Shown here in pieces: positions 1-4,833 of a stretch of 9,508 nt of DNA. Position numbers and translations under genes: made by a program. The stretch spans positions 23,577 through 33,084 of the forward strand of contig PMYJ01000199.1 of assembly GCA_003170875.1 (NCBI GenBank), given 5' to 3'. Within the stretch, counting starts at the first letter, position 1. Each line of letters opens with the position of its first letter. The stretch is from Candidatus Dormiibacterota bacterium (GTDB lineage Bacteria; Chloroflexota; Dormibacteria; Aeolococcales; Aeolococcaceae). Below the pieces are notes generated by a model, which did no database searches, was not told the origin of the DNA, and saw only the letters and a list, made by a program, of their open reading frames with translations.

Positions 1-986
1 GCGAGCGTCTCGATCTCGGCGGCGCTGGAGATCAGACCCAGCTTGTCGCGCAGCCACTGCACCAGCGCTCCGGTGACGGCGATGGAGCCCTCGAGCGCGT
101 ACGTTGCCGGCTCGCCGGCGATCCGGCATCCGACCGTGGTGAGCAGCCCGTGAGTCGACTCGACCAGCCGTGGGCCCGTGTTGAGGAGCAGGAAGCTGCC
201 GGTGCCGTAGGTGCACTTGCCCTCCCCGGCCGCGAAGCAGGTCTGACCGAAGAGGGCTGCCTGCTGGTCTCCGAGCGCGGCGGCCACCGGGAGCCCGCGC
301 AGAGGTTCGGAGGCCTCGCCGTACAGCTCGGACGAGGCGTGGATCTCCGGCAGCATGGCCCGGGGCACCCTCATCGCATCGAGCAGCTCGTCGTCCCATT
401 CCAGCGATCGGAGGTCCATCAGCATGGTGCGGCTGGCGTTGGTCACGTCGGTCACGTGGCGGCCGGTCAGCTTCCAGATCAACCAGGTGTCCATGGTCCC
501 GAACAGCACGTCGCCCCTCTCGGCGCCGGCCCGCGCCCCCTCCACGTGGTCGAGGATCCACTGGATCTTCGGCCCCGAGAAGTACGTCGTCAGGGGGAGC
601 CCGGTCTTGGCCCGGAAGCGGTCCTTCCCCCCTTCGCCGGCGAGGAGGTTGACGATCTTGTCGGTGCGCGTGTCCTGCCAGCTGATCGCGTTGTAGATCG
701 GCCGGCCGCTGTGGCGGTCCCACACCAGGGTGGTCTCCCGCTGGTTGGCGATGCCGAGGGCGACCAGGTCAGCGAGCTTCAGCCCGACCTTGTCGAGGGC
801 GTCGCCGACCACCTCGAGCACGTTCCCGAGGATCTCCTCCCCGTCCTGCTCCACCCATCCCGGCCGGGGGAACAGCTGGCGGTGCTCCTTCTGGGCCATT
901 GACACGAGGCGACCCCGCTCGTCGAACAGCATGCAGCGCGACGACGCGGTCCCCTGGTCGATGGATGCGACGTAGGCGCCCGTCAC
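1..986 (-). CDS. glpK: Glycerol kinase, first copy, 3' end cut by window edge
   Basis: Glycerol kinase (FGGY family) phosphorylates cytoplasmic glycerol to glycerol-3-phosphate with ATP. Reading down from a GTG at 986-984, 328 codons are open to the window edge, about two thirds of the usual ~500 residues. Visible family motifs are the N-terminal phosphate-binding DQGTASSR (10-17), NQRET (81-85, with the glycerol-binding Arg83-Glu84), WQDTR (103-107), TYFSGPK (134-140) and GDQQAALFGQ (239-248), followed by YGTGSF (260-265). All glycerol-contact residues known from the E. coli enzyme have counterparts. The GTG start is chosen because AAGGGGAG lies about 7 bases upstream and the protein begins where other GlpKs do. 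It is paralogous to the complete copy at 4834 (61 identities in ~109 N-terminal positions, counted by hand) but lacks that copy's LTGG...GGVH insert. It lies 163 bases downstream of the IclR gene on the same strand and may have its own promoter. Confidence 0.95.
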   Translation of the reverse strand, partial: MTGAYVASIDQGTASSRCMLFDERGRLVSMAQKEHRQLFPRPGWVEQDGEEILGNVLEVVGDALDKVGLKLADLVALGIANQRETTLVWDRHSGRPIYNAISWQDTRTDKIVNLLAGEGGKDRFRAKTGLPLTTYFSGPKIQWILDHVEGARAGAERGDVLFGTMDTWLIWKLTGRHVTDVTNASRTMLMDLRSLEWDDELLDAMRVPRAMLPEIHASSELYGEASEPLRGLPVAAALGDQQAALFGQTCFAAGEGKCTYGTGSFLLLNTGPRLVESTHGLLTTVGCRIAGEPATYALEGSIAVTGALVQWLRDKLGLISSAAEIETL

Positions 987-1084
987 CCGGCCACTCCCCT
1001 TGTGGCCTCGCCCCCCGGGGACGATACCGACGGAGCCATGGCGGATGCTGTCACACCGGCCCGTTCAGCGCCACGATGGGTCCC

Positions 1085-1113
1085 AGTCTCCGGGGCGGTC
1101 GATGCGCTGTCAA
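1085..1113 (-). promoter_or_regulatory. Candidate promoter for the first glycerol kinase
   Basis: In the 163-base gap between the IclR gene and glycerol kinase copy 1, the minus strand has a perfect TTGACA (1113-1108), then 17 bases, then GAGACT (1090-1085), a weak -10 with three of six consensus positions. It would start transcription about 90 bases before the GTG at 986. The -35 and spacing are good and the -10 is poor. It would let this kinase be expressed apart from the regulator. The alternative is simple read-through from the IclR gene. Confidence 0.35.
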
Positions 1114-1117
1114 GCTC

Positions 1118-1149
1118 CCGGGCCGGCGCCCACGGCGCGCGCAGCCCGG
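1118..1149 (-). other. GC-rich inverted repeat just after the IclR gene
   Basis: Arms CCGGGC (1118-1123) and GCCCGG (1144-1149) enclose a second small stem, GCGCC/GGCGC (1126-1130 / 1134-1138). The structure begins immediately after the IclR stop codon on the minus strand. No T-run follows, so it is not a convincing intrinsic terminator; it could stabilise or pause the transcript. At this GC content a chance repeat is quite possible. Confidence 0.25.
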
Positions 1150-1914
1150 CTACCACGGGATCGCCCCCAGGTCGCGGGAGATCGCCCGCGCCGACTCGCG
1201 CACGTACGCGACGAGATCGCTGCGAGGAATCTCCGCATCGCACAGCCGTTCGACCGGCCCTGAGATGGCGATGGCACCGACAGTCCGCTCGCTGCGGTCG
1301 GTGATCGGAGCGGCGACTGAGCCCTCGCCCTCGACCAGCTCCCCGACGTCGGCAGCCCAGCCGCGCTTCTTAACCTCCTTGAGTGCGGTGCTCAGCTGTT
1401 TGGCGTCGGTGATCGTGCCGGGGGTGAAGCGGGTCAGCTCTTCCCCGGCCAGCTCAGCGAGCACGTAGGGGTTGGCGGCGAGCAACGCCTTGCCCATCCC
1501 GGTCGCGTGGAGGGGCAGCAGCGAGCCCACCTGCAGCACCTGATAGCTGTCATCGGGGCGGAAGACGTGGTGAACAACCAGCACCCGGCCGTCGTGAAGG
1601 GTGCCGATCCGCACCGCCTCGTTGCTGCGAGCGGCTAGCGAGTCCGCCCAGTTGAGCGCCCGGGAGCGCAGCTCGTTGCCGTCCAGGTAGGTGCTGCCGA
1701 GGTGGAGCAGCGCCGCTCCGAGCTGGTACTTCGCCGAGTCCGGGTCCTTCTCGACGAATCCGACCTGCTGGAGGGTGCGCAGGATCCCGAAGACGGTCCC
1801 CTTGGGCAGACCCATCTGCGCCGACAGCTCCACCAGGCTGAGACGGCGAGCCCGTCCGGACAGCAGGTGCATCACCTGAGCGGCGCGTTGAATCGATTGG
1901 ATCGGCCGCGGCAT
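1150..1914 (-). CDS. IclR-family transcriptional regulator, probable glycerol-operon repressor
   Basis: A 254-residue protein of normal IclR-family length. The N-terminal winged helix-turn-helix spans about residues 5-75, with the recognition region near 26-50 (LVELSAQMGLPKGTVFGILR). The C-terminal effector-binding domain shows the family signature LHATGMGKALLA (135-146) and the block starting RGWAADVGELVEGEGS (184-199) and ending VAAPI (200-204). IclR proteins bind palindromic promoter DNA as dimers or tetramers and release it, or tighten, on binding a small metabolite. In Streptomyces the IclR-family protein GylR represses the glycerol operon, and here the gene is divergent from glpF, so the same job is likely. 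The ligand is probably glycerol-3-phosphate or a related metabolite (inference). The ATG at 1914 is chosen because it gives the family's usual N-terminus (IQSIQRAAQVM); the upstream Shine-Dalgarno is weak (AGGG). The candidate operator 1936-1970 lies just upstream, so it may also control itself. Confidence 0.94.
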   Translation of the reverse strand: MPRPIQSIQRAAQVMHLLSGRARRLSLVELSAQMGLPKGTVFGILRTLQQVGFVEKDPDSAKYQLGAALLHLGSTYLDGNELRSRALNWADSLAARSNEAVRIGTLHDGRVLVVHHVFRPDDSYQVLQVGSLLPLHATGMGKALLAANPYVLAELAGEELTRFTPGTITDAKQLSTALKEVKKRGWAADVGELVEGEGSVAAPITDRSERTVGAIAISGPVERLCDAEIPRSDLVAYVRESARAISRDLGAIPW

Positions 1915-1935
1915 CTGGCTACCCTAGCTGATCGA

Positions 1936-1970
1936 TAGGGCATTCTGAGGAGTGGGTTGACAATGCCCTA
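1936..1970. promoter_or_regulatory. Perfect 9-bp inverted repeat, candidate IclR operator
   Basis: TAGGGCATT (1936-1944) and its exact reverse complement AATGCCCTA (1962-1970) are separated by 17 bases, so the arm centres are 26 bases apart. The right arm starts at the last base of the TTGACA -35 box and fills most of the spacer, where a bound protein would block RNA polymerase. A third partial half-site, CCCTA (1922-1926), forms a 5-bp inverted repeat with the start of the left arm. The left arm begins 22 bases from the regulator's start codon, so one protein could affect both directions. That the IclR protein is the ligand is inferred from position. Confidence 0.6.
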
Positions 1971-1984
1971 CGGTACCGGATAAT
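1957..1984 (+). promoter_or_regulatory. Sigma-70-type promoter of the glpF operon
   Basis: TTGACA (1957-1962, six of six), a 16-base spacer, and GATAAT (1979-1984, five of six). This is the best promoter match in the window and faces glpF. Transcription would begin near 1990, leaving a leader of about 165 bases before glpF. The spacer contains the right arm of the inverted repeat 1936-1970. Confidence 0.7.
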
Positions 1985-2016
1985 GGCCAACGCGTCCAGG
2001 GCCGGCCGAACCCCAA

Positions 2017-2037
2017 CCGCCCTCAGGGGAGGGGCGG
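2017..2037 (+). other. Leader hairpin, upstream arm of a possible switch
   Basis: CCGCCC (2017-2022) and GGGCGG (2032-2037) can pair around a 9-base loop in the glpF leader RNA. The CCGCCC arm is repeated exactly at 2098-2103, where it overlaps the 3' arm of the terminator-like stem. GGGCGG could therefore pair with either copy, and the two structures exclude each other. Six GC pairs are not rare in such GC-rich DNA, so support is modest. Confidence 0.3.
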
Positions 2038-2063
2038 AGGTTCGCGAAGGGAGGAGCTGACGC

Positions 2064-2162
2064 ATGAGGGCTGTGTCGTGCGACGGGCGCGGGAGTGCCG
2101 CCCGTTTTCTACAGGTGAACCAAGTTATCGCTTGGATCAATTGGAGGGTTTGGCATGGCTGA
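2064..2162 (+). CDS. Possible 32-residue leader peptide overlapping the glpF start
   Basis: A short frame starts with ATG at 2064 and ends with TGA at 2160-2162, inside the first codons of glpF in another frame (8-base overlap). A near-ideal ribosome binding site, AAGGGAGGAG (2047-2056), sits 7 bases upstream; it is stronger than that of most full genes here and serves no other start. The peptide would have three tryptophans near its C-terminus (positions 24, 27 and 30, in AWINWRVWHG), no recognisable domain and no clear signal peptide. It contains the terminator-like stem 2083-2105, so a translating ribosome would melt that stem. Termination beyond the glpF start would allow translational coupling. 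I do not recognise it. Translation is inferred from the ribosome binding site alone, and a chance frame of this length is possible. Confidence 0.45.
   Translation: MRAVSCDGRGSAARFLQVNQVIAWINWRVWHG
2083..2110 (+). terminator. Terminator-like stem with T-run in the glpF leader (possible attenuator)
   Basis: ACGGGCG (2083-2089) and CGCCCGT (2099-2105) form a perfect 7-bp stem with a 9-base loop, followed at once by TTTTCT (2105-2110). This has the form of an intrinsic terminator, yet it lies between the promoter and glpF, so it would act as an attenuator. The T-run is short (four, then C and T), so termination may be partial. In Bacillus subtilis the glpFK and glpD leaders carry a terminator relieved by GlpP; no GlpP gene is seen here. 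The link is analogy only. Confidence 0.4.
2120..2135 (+). other. Small hairpin next to the glpF ribosome binding site
   Basis: CCAAG (2120-2124) and CTTGG (2131-2135) form a 5-bp stem with a 6-base loop, ending 7 bases before the glpF Shine-Dalgarno GGAGGG (2143-2148). CCAA (2120-2123) could instead pair with TTGG (2141-2144), part of the glpF ribosome binding site. This might tune glpF translation. The stem is short and the evidence slight. Confidence 0.25.
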
Positions 2163-3126
2163 TGAGTATCGACCGATACACGGCGCAGGCCGGCAGACAT
2201 TCGGTCTGCACGGCCTGTGGGGCGAGTTATCGGCGGAGTTCCTGGGGACGATGACCCTGATCATGTTCGGTGACGGGGTCGTCGCCATGGCGGTCGCCGC
2301 CCTCCCCGGGTCGGGCAGGGCCGCCACACCCACCACCATCTTCATGGCCAGCGGCGACTGGCTGCTGATCACCCTCGGATGGGCGTTCGCCGTCATGTTC
2401 GGCGTCTACGTCGCCGGCGGCATCAGCGGGGCCCACATCAACCCGGCGGTGACCCTGGGCCTGGCGCTCAGGCGTCGCTTCCCCTGGAGCAGCGTGGTCC
2501 CCTACTGGATCGCCCAGGTGGTGGGAGCCTTCCTCGGCGCAGCGATGGTGATGTGGGTCTACCACGACGCCATCAGCGCGTACAACGCCGCGGCGCACCT
2601 GGTCCCGTCGGCGGGCAACGCGCTGGCCACCTACTCGATCTTCGCCACCTTCCCCGCCGCCTACTTCCACGGGACCATCGGGGGACCGTTCCTCGATGAG
2701 GCGGTGGGCACCGCACTGCTGCTGATCGGCGTGTTCGCGGTGACCGACTCGCGCAACACGGCGCCGACCAGCAACCTCGGGCCGCTCATCGTCGGCTTCA
2801 TCGTCTTCGCGGTCGGCACCTCGTTCGGAGCCAACACCGGGTACGCGATCAACCCCGCCCGTGACTTCGGGCCGCGCCTCTTCGCCTTCTTCGCAGGCTA
2901 CGGTCAGGTTGCCATGCCCGGGTCCTTCAACAACGGTGCCGGCTTCTCGTTCAGCGACTACTTCTGGATACCGATCATCGGTCCTCTCTTCGGCGGCTGC
3001 GTAGGTGCCATCGTCTACGACTTCTTCATCGGCGACGTGCTCCACGCACGCAAGAGCCGCACGGCCCTCGAGGCGCCGCGTGAGCCCGGGCGTGCCGAGC
3101 CCAACGTCTCGCCCGACCGCGTGTAG
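2155..3126 (+). CDS. glpF: Glycerol uptake facilitator (aquaglyceroporin)
   Basis: A 323-residue member of the major intrinsic protein family, an inner-membrane channel for passive entry of glycerol and similar small polyols. The two half-helix motifs are present: SGAHINPAVT with NPA at 96-98, and INPARDFGPR with NPA at 233-235. The Asp in NPARD (237) marks glycerol facilitators rather than water-only aquaporins. By alignment to E. coli GlpF the selectivity filter is Trp76, Gly221, Tyr230 and Arg236; only the Phe-to-Tyr change at 230 differs. Hydrophobic segments fit six membrane helices. It is longer than E. coli GlpF (281) because of an N-terminal extension of about 13 residues, a longer first loop (residues ~50-66) and a hydrophilic C-terminal tail rich in Arg, Pro and Glu (~297-323). 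The start at 2155 has GGAGGG seven bases upstream. It is the first full gene of the operon, and dhaK follows after 11 bases. Confidence 0.97.
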   Translation: MADEYRPIHGAGRQTFGLHGLWGELSAEFLGTMTLIMFGDGVVAMAVAALPGSGRAATPTTIFMASGDWLLITLGWAFAVMFGVYVAGGISGAHINPAVTLGLALRRRFPWSSVVPYWIAQVVGAFLGAAMVMWVYHDAISAYNAAAHLVPSAGNALATYSIFATFPAAYFHGTIGGPFLDEAVGTALLLIGVFAVTDSRNTAPTSNLGPLIVGFIVFAVGTSFGANTGYAINPARDFGPRLFAFFAGYGQVAMPGSFNNGAGFSFSDYFWIPIIGPLFGGCVGAIVYDFFIGDVLHARKSRTALEAPREPGRAEPNVSPDRV

Positions 3127-3137
3127 CAGGCACAACC

Positions 3138-4139
3138 ATGAAGAAGCTGATCAACCGCGTCGAGGACGTTGTCAAAGAGGAGCTGGAAGGCATCGTCGCC
3201 GCTCATTCCGACCTCGTGCGGGTGCACTTCGCACCCAACTACGTGGTTCGGGCCGACGCACCGGTCAGCGGCAAGACGGCCCTCGTCTCCGGCGGAGGCT
3301 CGGGGCACGAGCCGATGCACGGAGGCTTCGTGGGGATGGGCATGCTGGATGCGGCCTGCCCGGGCGAGGTCTTCACCTCGCCGACCCCTGACCAGATCCT
3401 CGAGGCCACCAAGGCGGTCAGCGGCGGCGCCGGGGTGCTCCACCTGGTCAAGAACTACACCGGTGACATCCTCAACTTCGAGATGGCCGCCGACCTCGCC
3501 AAGGCCGACGACATCGAGGTGGAGGCGGTGGTCATCAACGACGACGTGGCGGTCCAGGACAGCCTGTACACCGCCGGGCGGCGAGGGGTCGGCACCACGG
3601 TGCTCGCAGAGAAGATCTGCGGGGCCGCGGCGGAGGCCCACGGGTCGCTCAAGGACGTCGCCGAGCTGTGCCGTCGGGTCAACGCGAACGGGCGGAGCAT
3701 GGGCATGGCCCTGACCTCCTGCACCGTGCCCGCGGCCGGCAAGCCGACCTTCGAGCTGGGCGAGCAGGAGATGGAGATCGGGATCGGCATCCACGGTGAG
3801 CCGGGTCGCGAGCGCCGCGCGCTGGCGAGCGCCGACGAGGTCGTGGAGATGCTGAGCCGCCCGATCGTCGAGGACCTGCCGTTCAAGCGGGGCGACAAAG
3901 TGCTGGCGTTCGTCAACAGCATGGGCGGCACCCCGCTCATCGAGCTCTACATCGTCTATCGGGCGCTCGCGCGCTACCTGGACGGTGTGGGCGTGCACAT
4001 CGAGCGCAGGCTGATCGGGCCCTACATCACCTCCCTGGAGATGGCGGGCTGCTCCATAACCCTGCTCCGTCTCGACGATGAGATGACCAGGCTGTGGGAC
4101 GCCCCCGTCAACACCCCAGGGCTGCGCTGGGGAGTCTGA
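3138..4139 (+). CDS. dhaK: Dihydroxyacetone kinase, DHA-binding subunit DhaK
   Basis: DhaK binds dihydroxyacetone covalently through an active-site histidine and, with DhaL, phosphorylates it to DHAP in the cytoplasm. The 333-residue protein has the family blocks GGGSGHEPMH (52-61), ACPGEVFTSPTPD (73-85), KNYTGDILNFE (105-115), DDVAVQDSLYTAGRRG (135-150), CTVPAAGKP (195-203) and GIGIHGEPG (215-223). His219 corresponds to the substrate-linking His218 of E. coli; His57 and Asp110 correspond to the catalytic His56 and Asp109. It is slightly shorter than E. coli DhaK (356) because a segment near residue 245 is reduced. The start at 3138 has only a weak ribosome site (AGCAGG), and the 11-base gap from glpF suggests coupling. 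DhaL follows after 33 bases. No DhaM is present, so whether the phosphate comes from a phosphotransferase system or ATP is open. Confidence 0.97.
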   Translation: MKKLINRVEDVVKEELEGIVAAHSDLVRVHFAPNYVVRADAPVSGKTALVSGGGSGHEPMHGGFVGMGMLDAACPGEVFTSPTPDQILEATKAVSGGAGVLHLVKNYTGDILNFEMAADLAKADDIEVEAVVINDDVAVQDSLYTAGRRGVGTTVLAEKICGAAAEAHGSLKDVAELCRRVNANGRSMGMALTSCTVPAAGKPTFELGEQEMEIGIGIHGEPGRERRALASADEVVEMLSRPIVEDLPFKRGDKVLAFVNSMGGTPLIELYIVYRALARYLDGVGVHIERRLIGPYITSLEMAGCSITLLRLDDEMTRLWDAPVNTPGLRWGV

Positions 4140-4172
4140 GAAGCAGAAGAGATCGGTTAGAGGGCAGCGACG

Positions 4173-4811
4173 ATGGCCGTCACGTATGAGCAGGGACTTG
4201 CATTCGTGCAAGGCTTCGCCGCTGCCATAGCCGAGAACAAGGCATACCTGACCGAGTTGGACTCGCCGATCGGCGACGCCGACCACGGGACCAACATGGA
4301 CCGGGGCATGCAGGCGGTGCTGCCGAAGGTCGGCTCCCTGGAGGGGGCCGACCTGGCACAGCTGTTCAAGACGACCGCGATGACTCTGATTTCGACCGTG
4401 GGCGGAGCCAGTGGACCTCTCTACGGCACCCTCTTCTTGCAGCTGGGCACCGCCATCACGGGCAAGACCGAGCTATCCACCCAGGACTGGAGCCAGGCCC
4501 TCGATGCCGCCGTTCTGGCGGTGCGGGCGCGGGGCAAGGCCGAGCTCGGGGACAAGACCATGATCGACGCCCTGCAACCGGCCGCCGACCAGCTGCGCGA
4601 GGCGGCGCAGGCTGGCGCCACGCTCGATGCGGCGCTCGCCGCATGCGAGCAGGCGGCCGAGCAGGGCATGCAGGCCACCACCCCGCTGGTGGCGCGCAAG
4701 GGCCGGGCGAGTTACCTCGGAGAGCGCAGCGCCGGGCATCAGGACCCGGGGGCCACCTCTTCCTGGCTGCTGGTCCGGGCCGCCCGACAGGCATTCACGG
4801 CTGATACGTGA
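4173..4811 (+). CDS. dhaL: Dihydroxyacetone kinase, nucleotide-binding subunit DhaL
   Basis: DhaL carries the ADP/ATP and Mg ions that deliver phosphate to DHA bound on DhaK. The 212-residue protein matches the usual length of about 210. It has the Mg-binding motif SPIGDADHGTNMDRG (31-45), with Asp30, Asp35 and Asp37 as metal ligands, the nucleotide loop STVGGASGPLYGT (74-86), GDKTMIDAL (126-134), and the C-terminal ARKGRASYLGERSAGHQDPG (174-193). In phosphotransferase-dependent systems ADP stays bound and is re-phosphorylated by DhaM; in ATP-dependent kinases the K and L domains are usually fused. Here the subunits are separate, as in the phosphotransferase type, but dhaM is missing from the window. 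The ATG at 4173 follows an AGAGGG site (4159-4164) at 8 bases. The glpK start lies 22 bases beyond the stop. Confidence 0.96.
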   Translation: MAVTYEQGLAFVQGFAAAIAENKAYLTELDSPIGDADHGTNMDRGMQAVLPKVGSLEGADLAQLFKTTAMTLISTVGGASGPLYGTLFLQLGTAITGKTELSTQDWSQALDAAVLAVRARGKAELGDKTMIDALQPAADQLREAAQAGATLDAALAACEQAAEQGMQATTPLVARKGRASYLGERSAGHQDPGATSSWLLVRAARQAFTADT

Positions 4812-4833
4812 GCTGGGAGTAAGGAGAACGCAT

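Noticed and set aside
150..902. A 250-codon plus-strand frame at the left edge
   Set aside because: It runs antisense to the partial glycerol kinase, whose motifs are unmistakable on the minus strand.
1935..1963. A divergent promoter for the IclR gene (TTGTCA, 17 bases, CCCTAT on the minus strand)
   Set aside because: The -35 is fair, but the -10 matches only two of six positions. A TAGGGT at 1926-1921 is too close to the start codon unless the transcript is leaderless. The regulator must have a promoter here, but I cannot place it.
2227..3135. A 302-codon minus-strand frame opposite glpF
   Set aside because: It is very rich in Asp, Glu, Gly and Arg, as expected from reading hydrophobic membrane codons in reverse.
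3015..4286. A 423-codon minus-strand frame opposite dhaK
   Set aside because: It is a shadow of dhaK with an unstructured composition (VDLGQV, HLLLAQLEG and similar) and no ribosome site or domain.
4627..4833. A 69-residue N-terminal extension of the second glycerol kinase
   Set aside because: It overlaps dhaL in another frame and reads as Arg/Pro-rich noise. The ATG at 4834 has a proper ribosome site and the conserved N-terminus.
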